From the NCBI RefSeq assembly GCF_000722875.1, contig NZ_JFHR01000006.1, forward strand, positions 1 through 64,000: a stretch of 64,000 nt of DNA. Reading direction: 5' to 3'. Position numbers and translations under genes: made by a program. This stretch comes from Sphingobium chlorophenolicum. GTDB taxonomy: Bacteria; Pseudomonadota; Alphaproteobacteria; Sphingomonadales; Sphingomonadaceae. Within the stretch, counting starts at the first letter, position 1; every line of letters starts with the position of its first letter. Positions 53,378 to 61,584 of this stretch are shown here, piece by piece. The notes under the pieces were generated by a model. That model was not told the origin of the DNA. It did not search any database and worked only from the letters and a program-made list of their open reading frames with translations.

Positions 53378-53578
53378 TCAGGACTCTCTTTCCATCGCGT
53401 CGTGCAGAACCTGATCCGGGCAGGACATCGCCAAGGCCCTGACCTTGTAGCGCAGCGCAAGTTCGCGATGAGCCGCAACTTCCTGCGACGAAGCGCTCCG
53501 TTTGACCGCGGCCTCGGCTTTCGCGGCCTCTTCTTTCGCGCGCCGGAACAGATAACGGGCGTCGGTATCGACAGACAT
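53378..53578 (-). CDS. Small conserved-looking hypothetical protein
   Basis: A 66-residue soluble, charged, probably helical protein (MSVDTDARYLFRRAKEEA at the start, no Cys-rich or membrane part). The single Cys is in AMSCPDQ. GGAGG lies 5 bp before the ATG at 53578; a second ATG at 53581 is too close to it. It is an isolated gene between the small RNA terminator and tRNA-Ser. No family recognised. Strong ribosome-binding site and coding-type composition support it. Confidence 0.6.
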   Translation of the reverse strand: MSVDTDARYLFRRAKEEAAKAEAAVKRSASSQEVAAHRELALRYKVRALAMSCPDQVLHDAMERES

Positions 53579-53668
53579 CATCACCTCCGATGATAAGCGA
53601 TCCGATAGTAGCACGGGAAAATCGTTCCGCTTTAACCGGGATCAATTTTGCCGATTTCATGGAGGGGG

Positions 53669-53758
53669 TGGCGGACAGGGTGGGATTCGAACCCACGGTG
53701 AGCGTAAACCCACGGCGGTTTTCAAGACCGCTGCCTTAAACCACTCGGCCACCTGTCC
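53669..53758 (-). tRNA. tRNA-Ser (anticodon TGA)
   Basis: A 90-nt class II tRNA with a long variable arm and encoded CCA. The acceptor GGACAGG pairs with CCTGTCC. The anticodon stem GCGGT/ACCGC encloses CTTGAAA with TGA in the centre, and the T arm has GGTTCGAATCC. It reads UCA and related Ser codons. Confidence 0.95.
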
Positions 53759-53768
53759 GTCGCCACGC

Positions 53769-53796
53769 TTCCTAGCGAACCGGGCGGCCATGCCAA
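53769..53796 (-). promoter_or_regulatory. Candidate promoter of tRNA-Ser
   Basis: On the minus strand TTGGCA (53796-53791) and TAGGAA (53774-53769) are 16 bp apart, 10 bp before the mature tRNA. Confidence 0.35.
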
Positions 53797-53906
53797 GCGC
53801 AAAATCGCGGCAACCCGCTTTCGCCGCTGGAATGACGCGAAGCGCCAATAAGGGGATTCACGCCACGCCATCCCTGTGCAACAAAAGGGGATAGGGAGAT
53901 TCTTCA

Positions 53907-54944
53907 ATGCGTTCTTCGATCCTGTCGCTGTTGCTGGGCCTGGCCGCGATAATGGCGGCCGGCCTGACGGCGGACAGCGTGATGGCGCAGGAAGACCCCG
54001 CCTTCCGCGCCTATCTGGAATCGCTCCGCCCCAGGGCACGGGCGCTGGGAATTCGGGATGCGACCCTGGACAGCGTGTTTCCCGGCCTCACGCCCAATCC
54101 CCGCGTCGTCCAGCTCGACCAGAATCAGCCCGGCGGCGGCGCCTATGCGCCCATCCCCAATTTCGAACCCTATCGCCGCCAGCATGTCGACGCGGCGCGC
54201 ATCGGCCGTGGCCGCACCGCTTATATCGCCAACCGCGCCCGGCTCGCCCGGATCGAGGCGGAAACCGGCGTGCCGGAGGAGATCATGGTCGCCATCTATG
54301 GCCATGAAACCAATTACGGCTCCTATACCGGGGATTTCGACCTGATCCGTTCGCTGGCGACACTCTCCTACGAAGGGCGCCGTCGCGCCCTATTCGAGCC
54401 GGAACTGCTGGCGACGCTCAAGATGCTGGACAATGGCGTCCCGCGCAGCCGTCTGGTCGGCAGTTGGGCGGGGGCTACCGGATATCCGCAATTCCTGCCC
54501 AGCGTCTATCTGCGGCTGGGCAAGGATGGCGACGGGGACGGCCGGGTCGACATCTGGAACAGCGAAGCCGACGCGCTGGCCTCCATCGCCAATTATTTCG
54601 TCCATGCCGGTTGGCGGCGGGGCCAGCCCTGGGGCGTCGCCGTATCGGTGCCCGCCGGTCTCGACCGCGCAAGTATCGCGGCGCGCACCAGGCCCGCCCG
54701 GTGCGACCGCGTGTTCAACCGGCACAGCCGCTGGCTCAGCATGGCCGAATGGCGGCGCATGGGGATCGTCCCGACCGGCGGCGGCTGGCCCGCCGACAGG
54801 GTGCTGGCGACGCTGCTGGAACCCGACGGCCCCGGCAAGACGGCCTATCTGCTCACCAGCAATTACCGGGCGATCCTCGATTATAACTGCTCCAACTTTT
54901 ACGCCCTGTCGGTCGGCCTGCTGGCCGATGCGGTGAAGCAATAG
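53907..54944 (+). CDS. mltB: Lytic murein transglycosylase, MltB family
   Basis: Periplasmic enzyme that cleaves the MurNAc-GlcNAc bond with formation of 1,6-anhydro-MurNAc. The 345-residue protein has a signal peptide (about 1-27, ending VMAQ). The catalytic Glu134 lies in IYGHETNYGSYTG, and the MltB-type GSWAGATGYPQFLPS segment follows. There is no lipobox, so it is soluble, unlike E. coli MltB. Its products could enter the AmgK/MurU recycling route encoded at 38780-40485 after further steps. It is followed by the PBP5-like carboxypeptidase. Confidence 0.92.
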   Translation: MRSSILSLLLGLAAIMAAGLTADSVMAQEDPAFRAYLESLRPRARALGIRDATLDSVFPGLTPNPRVVQLDQNQPGGGAYAPIPNFEPYRRQHVDAARIGRGRTAYIANRARLARIEAETGVPEEIMVAIYGHETNYGSYTGDFDLIRSLATLSYEGRRRALFEPELLATLKMLDNGVPRSRLVGSWAGATGYPQFLPSVYLRLGKDGDGDGRVDIWNSEADALASIANYFVHAGWRRGQPWGVAVSVPAGLDRASIAARTRPARCDRVFNRHSRWLSMAEWRRMGIVPTGGGWPADRVLATLLEPDGPGKTAYLLTSNYRAILDYNCSNFYALSVGLLADAVKQ

Positions 54945-55024
54945 AGCGCTTTGAGATCGGCCCTGTCATGGCTAATGAAAGCGTCAGGCACTCCAAGAAT
55001 CCACCAGTCCGAAGGCAGTCCCGC

Positions 55025-56188
55025 ATGAAGAAGTCCGTCGCCGCCCTCCTTTTCGTCGGGCTGCTGTCCCAGCCGCTGACCGCCGCCGCGCCGCCCTATA
55101 CCAGCGAAGCGCCGATCGCTTATCTCAAGGATCTGTCGTCGGGCGCCGTCCTCTATGACAAGGGGGGCGAGACGCGGATGCCGCCTGCCTCCATGGCGAA
55201 GATGATGACGGTCCACGTCGCCTTCCGCCTGATCCAGAAGGGCGACCTGAAACTCGACCAGAAATTCACCGTCCGCCCGGAAACCTGGCAGCAATGGCAC
55301 GGCCCGCAAGCCGGTTCGACCATGTTCCTGTCCCCCGGCGAGCAGGTGTCGGTGGAAAATCTGCTGCACGGCATCGTCACCCTCTCCGGCAACGACGCCT
55401 GCGTAGTGCTGGCGGAGGGCATTGCCGGGACCGAGCAGGCCTTCGTCGCGCTGATGAACCAGGAAGCGAAGCGGCTTGGCCTGAAAAACAGCAATTTCGG
55501 CACCAGCAACGGCTGGCCGGATGAGGGCGTGACCTATGTGACCGCCGCCGACCTGGCCAGCCTGGCCGAAGCGACGATCGAGGAGACGCCCAGCCTCTAC
55601 AAGAAATTCTACGCCACCCGCGCCTTCACCTGGGGCAAGACGATGGGCGGCGCGGATATCGAGCAGGGCAATCGCAATCCCATATTGGGCAAGGTGGCGG
55701 GCGCCGACGGGCTGAAGACCGGCCATACCGAGGAAGCGGGCTATGGCTTCACCGGATCGGCCGAGCAGGAGGGCCGCCGACTGGTGATGGTCGTCGCCGG
55801 GCTGACCAGCGCCAATCAGCGCATTGCCGAATCCGTGCGCTTCATGGACTGGGGATTCCGCGCATGGAAGGCGCAGCCGCTGTTCAAGAAGGGGCAGACC
55901 GTCGAAACCGCCGAGGTTCAGCTTGGCAGCGTCACCAAGGTCGCGCTGGTCGCGCCGCAGGATATGGCGGTGACGCTGCCCCGCGCCGCATCGTCCGGCA
56001 TTTCGGTCAAGGTCGCCTATACCGGCCCGATCAAGGCGCCCATCGCCAAGGGACAGAAGATCGCCCAGCTTATCGTGTCGACCCCCGACACCCCGCCGCA
56101 GATCCTGCCGCTGGTCGCGGGTGAGGACGTGTCCGAAGCGGGCATATTCGGTCGCCTTTGGAACGGGCTGAAGTCCTTCTTCGGGTGA
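55025..56188 (+). CDS. dacC: D-alanyl-D-alanine carboxypeptidase, PBP5/6 type
   Basis: Removes the terminal D-Ala from peptidoglycan pentapeptides. The 387-residue precursor has a signal peptide (about 1-21). The active site is Ser56-x-x-Lys59 in PASMAKMM, with SGND (SxN) and LKTGHT (KTG). The PBP5 C-terminal beta domain precedes an amphipathic C-terminal helix (FGRLWNGLKSFFG), which should anchor it to the outer face of the inner membrane. The start is the ATG at 55025; a longer in-frame start at 54968 would hide the signal peptide. It is coupled to tmk by a GTGA overlap. Confidence 0.94.
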   Translation: MKKSVAALLFVGLLSQPLTAAAPPYTSEAPIAYLKDLSSGAVLYDKGGETRMPPASMAKMMTVHVAFRLIQKGDLKLDQKFTVRPETWQQWHGPQAGSTMFLSPGEQVSVENLLHGIVTLSGNDACVVLAEGIAGTEQAFVALMNQEAKRLGLKNSNFGTSNGWPDEGVTYVTAADLASLAEATIEETPSLYKKFYATRAFTWGKTMGGADIEQGNRNPILGKVAGADGLKTGHTEEAGYGFTGSAEQEGRRLVMVVAGLTSANQRIAESVRFMDWGFRAWKAQPLFKKGQTVETAEVQLGSVTKVALVAPQDMAVTLPRAASSGISVKVAYTGPIKAPIAKGQKIAQLIVSTPDTPPQILPLVAGEDVSEAGIFGRLWNGLKSFFG

Positions 56189-56811
56189 CGCAGGGTCGCT
56201 TCATTTCTCTGGAAGGCGGGGAGGGCGCGGGCAAGTCGACCCAGATCAGGGCGCTTGCCGCGGCCTTGCGCCTGCGCGGGCTGGAGGTCGTCGAGACCCG
56301 CGAACCGGGCGGCAGCGAGGGGGCGGAGGCCATTCGCGCCCTGTTGCTGACCGGCGGCGCAGACCGCTGGAGCCCGCGTGCCGAAGCGTTGTTGTTCGCC
56401 GCCGCCCGCGCCGATCATGTCGAAAAGACGATCCGGCCTGCGCTGGATCGCGGTGCCTGGGTGTTGTCGGATCGCTTTCTGGACAGCAGCCGGGCCTATC
56501 AGGGCATGGGCGATCTGACCGACGCTGACATATTGGCGCTCCACCGGATCGGCAGCGGGGGATTTCTGCCCGACCGCACCCTCTTCCTCACCCTGCCCGA
56601 AGCGGAAGCGACGGCGCGCGCCCGGTCCCGCGACGGCGACGCCTCCGACCGGATCGGTGGGCGTGACCCGGCCTTTCATCGGGCGGTTGCCAGCGCCTTC
56701 ACGCGCTTTGCCGAACAGGAACCGGCGCGTTTTCTGTCGGTCGATGCGTCCGGCGACAGCGCGGCCGTGACGGAACGGCTGCTGCTTGCCCTGCAAGGCC
56801 TGCTGCCATGA
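56185..56811 (+). CDS. tmk: Thymidylate kinase
   Basis: Phosphorylates dTMP to dTDP. The 208-residue protein has the P-loop SLEGGEGAGKSTQ near the N-terminus, REPGGSEGAEAIR, the DRFLDSSRAYQG thymidine-binding segment and a lid region with several arginines. The start is GTG at 56185, overlapping the dacC stop (GTGA). It overlaps holB by 4 bp (ATGA). The tmk-holB-metG-tatD order is conserved in alphaproteobacteria. Confidence 0.95.
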   Translation: MTQGRFISLEGGEGAGKSTQIRALAAALRLRGLEVVETREPGGSEGAEAIRALLLTGGADRWSPRAEALLFAAARADHVEKTIRPALDRGAWVLSDRFLDSSRAYQGMGDLTDADILALHRIGSGGFLPDRTLFLTLPEAEATARARSRDGDASDRIGGRDPAFHRAVASAFTRFAEQEPARFLSVDASGDSAAVTERLLLALQGLLP

Positions 56812-57770
56812 CGTCGCTTCTGGGTCATGACTCGCAGGCGCGCACATTGCTGGGCGCGGCGCGGAGCGGGCGGTTGCACCATGGCTGGATATTGGCCGGG
56901 CCACGCGGCATCGGCAAGGCCGGCTTCGCCCGCGCCATGGCTCTGCGCCTGCTGGCAGAAGCCGCAGGACCGCCGGTCACGGGCGAAGGGCTGGACGTGC
57001 CGCCGGATCACCCGATCCGCCGTCTGTTCGAAGCCGATGCGCATCCCGACTATGCCGATCTCTATTGCCTGGAAAAGGAGAGCGGCACGGCGCGCAACAT
57101 CACGGTCGATCAGATCCGGGGCCTGCAGCGGCTGATCCAGTCGGCCCCGTCCATGTCGTCACGTCGGGTCGTGGTGATCGACAGCGCCGACGATCTGGAG
57201 CGGGGGGCCGCCAACGCGCTGCTCAAGAATCTGGAAGAACCGCCCGCCGACATGCTGTTCCTGCTGGTCAGCCATGCGCCGGGCCGCCTGCTTCCCACCA
57301 TCCGTTCCCGTTGCCGCACGCTGCGCTTCGACGCGCTGAGTGATGACGCGATGCGCTCCATATTGCGCGCCGCGGACGAAACGCTGCCCGCAAAGGAACT
57401 GGAGGCGCTGATCCATGCGGGGGAGGGGTCGCCGGGCAAGGCGCTCCGCTATGCGGGGCTGAACATCGCGGATATCGAACAGGCGCTGGCCGCCATCGCC
57501 GCCGATGGGGACCCCGGCAACCGTCAACGCCTTATCCTCGCCAAGGCGCTGGCGTCGAAGGCGGCGCGGCCCCGCTATGAAGCCTTTCTGGAGCGCGCGC
57601 CCGCCTTCATCGCGGAGGCCGCTCGCCAACGGCAGGGAAATGATCTCGGCCGGGCGCTCGACCATTGGGAGGCTGCCCGGCAGCTTGCGGGCGGGGCGAT
57701 CATCCTGTCGCTGGAACCGGGGGCGGTGGTGTTCGAACTGGCCGGGCATGTCGCGGCGCTTGCGCGCTGA
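56808..57770 (+). CDS. holB: DNA polymerase III delta-prime subunit
   Basis: Stator subunit of the clamp loader. The 320-residue protein has the AAA+ fold with a degenerate P-loop GPRGIGKAGF, lacking the Ser/Thr needed for ATP binding, as expected for delta-prime. LLKNLEEPP and the SRC-type arginine-finger motif (RSRCRTLRFD) follow. The zinc-module cysteines found in E. coli delta-prime are not present between the P-loop and residue 100. It is translationally coupled to tmk. Confidence 0.92.
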   Translation: MTSLLGHDSQARTLLGAARSGRLHHGWILAGPRGIGKAGFARAMALRLLAEAAGPPVTGEGLDVPPDHPIRRLFEADAHPDYADLYCLEKESGTARNITVDQIRGLQRLIQSAPSMSSRRVVVIDSADDLERGAANALLKNLEEPPADMLFLLVSHAPGRLLPTIRSRCRTLRFDALSDDAMRSILRAADETLPAKELEALIHAGEGSPGKALRYAGLNIADIEQALAAIAADGDPGNRQRLILAKALASKAARPRYEAFLERAPAFIAEAARQRQGNDLGRALDHWEAARQLAGGAIILSLEPGAVVFELAGHVAALAR

Positions 57771-57814
57771 AAAGCGGCTTTGCGCAAGGGCGAACAACCG
57801 CTAGGGAAGGCCGC

Positions 57815-59377
57815 ATGTCCAAGCCCTATACCATCACCACCGCCATCAGCTACCCCAATGGCCGCCCGCATATCGGCCACGCCTATGAAGTGATCGCCAC
57901 CGACGCGATCGCCCGTTTCCAGCGGATGATGGACCGCGACGTCTTCTTCCAGACCGGCACCGACGAACATGGTCTGAAAATGGCCCAGACAGCCCGCAAC
58001 CGGGGCATCGAGCCGCGTGAACTGGCCGATGAAATGTCAAGCTATTTCAAGGCTATGAACGATGGCCTGAATATCAGCTATGATCGCTTCATCCGCACAA
58101 GCGAGCCGGATCACCACAGCGCCAGCCAGGCCATTTGGCAGGCGATGGAGGCCAATGGCGACCTCTATCTCGGTCGTTACGAGGGCTGGTATTCGGTCCG
58201 CGACGAAGCCTTTTACGACGAAAAGGAACTGACCGAAGGGGAGGGCGGGCAGAAGCTATCGGCCCAGGGCACGCCGGTCGAATGGACCGTCGAGGAAAGC
58301 TGGTTCTTCCGCCTGTCCGCCTATCAGCAGAAGCTGCTGGACCTTTACACCAGCCAGCCGGATTTCATTCAGCCCGACAGCCGCCGCAACGAGATCATGC
58401 GCTTTGTCGAGGGCGGTCTTTCGGACCTCAGCGTATCCCGCACCAGCTTCGACTGGGGCGTGAAGGTGCCAGGCAGCGACGGCCATGTCATGTATGTGTG
58501 GGTCGATGCGCTGACCAATTATCTGACCGGCTGCGGCTATCCGGACGATGCGGAGCGCATGGCTCGCTATTGGTCCCAAGGCGGCGACATCACGCATATT
58601 ATCGGCAAGGATATCGTGCGTTTTCATACGGTTTACTGGCCAGCCTTCCTGATGAGCGCGAAGCTGCCCTTGCCGAAACAGGTGTTCGGGCACGGCTTCC
58701 TCCTCAACCGGGGGGAGAAGATGTCCAAGTCGCTCGGCAATGTCGCCGATCCGATGGAACTGGCGGAGCGTTTCGGCGTGGACCAGTTGCGCTATTTCCT
58801 GCTGTCCGAAGTCACCTTCGGCAATGACGGCAGCTACAGCGCGGAAGCCATTGTCGCCCGATCCAACAGCGATCTCGCCAACAGCTTCGGCAATCTTGCC
58901 CAGCGGACGCTGAGCTTCATCGCCAAGAATCTCGAAGGCAGGCTGCCCGAACCGGCGCCGCAGGAAGTGGACGGCGACCTGCTCCAGACCGTCGCTGAGG
59001 CTGCACAGAGTTTCCAGTCCGCCATGGCCGATCTTGCGCCCTCCACCGCCATAGAAGCATGGATGCGGGCGGTCTTCGCCTGCAACGCCTATATCGACGC
59101 GCAGGCCCCCTGGACGCTCCGCAAGATCGACCCCGCCCGGATGGAGGCCGTGCTCGCAACCCTCTACGAGGCCATCGCGCATCTTGCCATCATCGTCCAG
59201 CCGGTGATTCCGGCCAGCGCCTCGGCCCTGCTGGACCAGATGGGCGTGGCAGGGCACGGGCGGAATTATGCCGCCATCGGCAGCGGTTGGTATGCGACGC
59301 TGCGCGCTTCGGGCTTCGTACTCGGCGCGCCCAAGCCGCTTTTCCCGCGCCTCGAACTGCCTGCGGAAGAGGCGTGA
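57815..59377 (+). CDS. metG: Methionyl-tRNA synthetase
   Basis: Charges initiator and elongator tRNA-Met. The 520-residue class I enzyme has the HIGH motif in RPHIGHAYE and KMSKS in RGEKMSKSLGN. It also has the conserved GTDEHGLKMAQTA and VWVDALTNYLTG segments. It is the short form without the C-terminal OB-fold dimerisation domain. A similar OB-fold exists separately as csaA at 14629. AGGGAAGG precedes the ATG. Confidence 0.96.
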   Translation: MSKPYTITTAISYPNGRPHIGHAYEVIATDAIARFQRMMDRDVFFQTGTDEHGLKMAQTARNRGIEPRELADEMSSYFKAMNDGLNISYDRFIRTSEPDHHSASQAIWQAMEANGDLYLGRYEGWYSVRDEAFYDEKELTEGEGGQKLSAQGTPVEWTVEESWFFRLSAYQQKLLDLYTSQPDFIQPDSRRNEIMRFVEGGLSDLSVSRTSFDWGVKVPGSDGHVMYVWVDALTNYLTGCGYPDDAERMARYWSQGGDITHIIGKDIVRFHTVYWPAFLMSAKLPLPKQVFGHGFLLNRGEKMSKSLGNVADPMELAERFGVDQLRYFLLSEVTFGNDGSYSAEAIVARSNSDLANSFGNLAQRTLSFIAKNLEGRLPEPAPQEVDGDLLQTVAEAAQSFQSAMADLAPSTAIEAWMRAVFACNAYIDAQAPWTLRKIDPARMEAVLATLYEAIAHLAIIVQPVIPASASALLDQMGVAGHGRNYAAIGSGWYATLRASGFVLGAPKPLFPRLELPAEEA

Positions 59378-59381
59378 CGTC

Positions 59382-60155
59382 ATGTTGATCGACAGCCATT
59401 GCCATTTGAATTACAAGGGGTTGATCGAGGATCAGCAGAATGTGCTTGAACGGGCGCGGAGTGTCGGAGTCGGCCTGATGCTCAACATCGCCACCCGCGA
59501 AAGCGAGTGGGACGACGTGCTGGGCACGGCGCTGCGCGAACCCGATGTCTGGGCGACCGTCGGCATCCACCCGCATGAAGCGGACGAGCATCCCCATGTC
59601 GACACCGCCAAGCTGGTCGAACGCGCCGCCCATCCGCGCATCGTCGGCATAGGCGAAACGGGCCTTGATTATTATTATGACCATAGCGACCGCGAACGGC
59701 AGCAACGCAGCTTCCGTTCGCATATCGCGGCGTCCCGCGAAACCGGCCTGCCGCTGATCGTCCACACCCGCGATGCGGAGGAGGATACGCTGGCCATCAT
59801 GCGCGATGAAATGGGGAAGGGGGCCTATGGCGGCGTCATCCACTGTTTCACCGCCAGCGGCGCCTTTGCCGATGCGGCGATGGAACTGGGCTTCTACATC
59901 AGCATTTCCGGTATCGTGACCTTCAAGAGTGCCAAGGATTTGCAGGAGACAGCGGCGCGCCTGCCGCTCGACCGGCTACTGATCGAGACGGACTCGCCGT
60001 TCCTGGCGCCCGTGCCCCATCGCGGCAGGCCCTGCGAACCCGCCTTCGTGGCCGATACCGCCCGTTTCCTCGCCCATCTGCGGGGCGAAAGCGTCGAGCA
60101 ACTGGCCGAAGCGACCTCCGCCAATTTCCGCACGCTGTTCAGCAAGGCGGCATGA
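59382..60155 (+). CDS. tatD: TatD family metal-dependent hydrolase
   Basis: A 257-residue TIM-barrel nuclease-like hydrolase. It has the metal-ligand motifs DSHCHL (start), GIHPHEAD, GETGLDYY, VHTRDAEED, HCFTAS and ETDSPFLAP in the right order. TatD proteins have 3'-5' exonuclease activity and are linked to DNA repair. It is the penultimate gene of the tmk-holB-metG cluster, with an ATGA overlap to the next gene. Confidence 0.94.
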   Translation: MLIDSHCHLNYKGLIEDQQNVLERARSVGVGLMLNIATRESEWDDVLGTALREPDVWATVGIHPHEADEHPHVDTAKLVERAAHPRIVGIGETGLDYYYDHSDRERQQRSFRSHIAASRETGLPLIVHTRDAEEDTLAIMRDEMGKGAYGGVIHCFTASGAFADAAMELGFYISISGIVTFKSAKDLQETAARLPLDRLLIETDSPFLAPVPHRGRPCEPAFVADTARFLAHLRGESVEQLAEATSANFRTLFSKAA

Positions 60156-60931
60156 GCCTGAAGCTCACCATCCTGGGCAGCGGCACCTCCTCCGGCGTTC
60201 CCCGGATCGGCAATGACTGGGGCGCCTGCGATCCGCAGGAGCCGAAGAACCGCCGCACCCGCGCATCCATATTGGTCGAAAGCCCGACGACGCGGCTGCT
60301 GATCGACACCTCGCCTGACATGCGCGCCCAATTGCTGGCGGCGGACGTCGTGCAGATCGATGCGATCCTGTGGACGCATGACCATGCCGATCACAGTCAC
60401 GGACTGGACGATGTGCGTCAGCTCTACCACTATCGCGGCACGCCGGTGCCCGGCTATGCCCGCCCGCAGACGCTGAAATTGCTGCGGGAACGGTTTGGCT
60501 ACGCCTTTGAGGGGCGGCATGGTTATCATGCGACGATCGACGCCCATGCCTTGCCCGACGGGCTGCGCATCGGGGACATCGGCATCGCCTGCACCGATCA
60601 GCCCCATGGCGAAATCTTCTCCACCGGGTTTCGTTTCACATATAATGGCCACTCCATTGGCTATGCCACTGATTTTCATGATATTACGCCCGATATGCTG
60701 GCCCTTTACGACGATCTCGACATCTGGGTGGTCGATGCGCTGCGGGAAAAGCCGCATCCCACCCATGCGCATCTGGCGCTCACGCTGGACGCCGTGCAGG
60801 CGGTGCGGCCCCGGCGCGCCATATTGATCCATATGGACCAGAGCATGGACTACGCTACGCTATGCCGGACTCTCCCGGCGGGGGTCGAACCGGGCTATGA
60901 CGGGCTGGTGGCGGAATTGGGCGGGACTTAG
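60152..60931 (+). CDS. Metallo-beta-lactamase fold hydrolase, PhnP-like
   Basis: A 259-residue MBL-fold protein. The metal site motif is THDHADH, with further ligands in ATDFHD and the late His in LIHMDQSMDY. The N-terminus LTILGSGTSSGVPRIGNDWGAC, with a Cys-rich turn, resembles PhnP-type phosphodiesterases that cleave cyclic phosphates. No phn genes are near. The stop-start overlap with tatD suggests a shared role in nucleotide or nucleic-acid turnover (inference). Confidence 0.88.
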   Translation: MSLKLTILGSGTSSGVPRIGNDWGACDPQEPKNRRTRASILVESPTTRLLIDTSPDMRAQLLAADVVQIDAILWTHDHADHSHGLDDVRQLYHYRGTPVPGYARPQTLKLLRERFGYAFEGRHGYHATIDAHALPDGLRIGDIGIACTDQPHGEIFSTGFRFTYNGHSIGYATDFHDITPDMLALYDDLDIWVVDALREKPHPTHAHLALTLDAVQAVRPRRAILIHMDQSMDYATLCRTLPAGVEPGYDGLVAELGGT

Positions 60932-60948
60932 AAAGCGGGGGTGGGGGC

Positions 60949-61584
60949 ATGGATGGCGATCAGGCGATGTCCAGTCTCTGGTATGTGCTGGCGCTCGTCC
61001 TGGTCGGATCGGCCCTGTTGGCCCGGCGCGCGCCGATGGGCGGCCTCATGCGGATGGCGATGCTGTGGATCGTCATCTTCGCCACGCTGCTCGGCCTGTT
61101 CAAGGCGGGGGAGAAATTCGGCCTGTTTTCCAGCCGACTGGAAGGGGAAGGGGACAGGCCCGCAGCCTCGGCCAGCGATGGCGGGCCGCCGCCCATCCCC
61201 GCAGCGCTGGCTGAAGGGCAGGCGTTGCGCATTCCCGTCGCGCCCGACGGCCATTATTGGGTGGAAGCCATGGTGAACGGCACCCCGACCCGCTTCCTGA
61301 TCGACAGCGGCGCCAGCGTCACGGCCCTGTCCATGGCGTCCGCCCGCGGATCCGGCCTGAATTTCGACCTGAACGCTCCCGGCGTCGGCATGATGACCGC
61401 CAACGGCAAGATCGACGCCAAACGCTCCACCATCGCGACGCTCGTCATCGGCCCGATCCGCACCAGCGACCTGGATATCGTCATTTCGCCCGCCTTCGGC
61501 GACGTGAACGTGATCGGCATGAACATGTTGTCGCGGCTGAAAAGCTGGGGCGTGCAGGATAAGGAAATGGTGCTGACCCCATGA
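60949..61584 (+). CDS. Membrane-anchored retropepsin-like aspartic protease
   Basis: A 211-residue protein with two N-terminal hydrophobic segments (about 8-24 and 34-52). A single retropepsin-like domain carries the aspartic motif FLIDSGAS (Asp119), the flap-like MTANGKIDAKR region and the closing hydrophobic-hydrophobic-Gly motif NVIGMNMLSR. One catalytic Asp means it should act as a homodimer. Similar proteins are grouped as clan AA aspartic proteases in alphaproteobacteria. An alternative start at 60967 is possible. It overlaps the next transporter gene by 4 bp. Confidence 0.84.
   Translation: MDGDQAMSSLWYVLALVLVGSALLARRAPMGGLMRMAMLWIVIFATLLGLFKAGEKFGLFSSRLEGEGDRPAASASDGGPPPIPAALAEGQALRIPVAPDGHYWVEAMVNGTPTRFLIDSGASVTALSMASARGSGLNFDLNAPGVGMMTANGKIDAKRSTIATLVIGPIRTSDLDIVISPAFGDVNVIGMNMLSRLKSWGVQDKEMVLTP

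Noticed and set aside
53082-53414. A 110-codon + strand ORF overlapping DUF983 and the candidate RNA
   Set aside because: It starts inside the antisense of DUF983, runs through the terminator hairpin and has no ribosome-binding site or domain.
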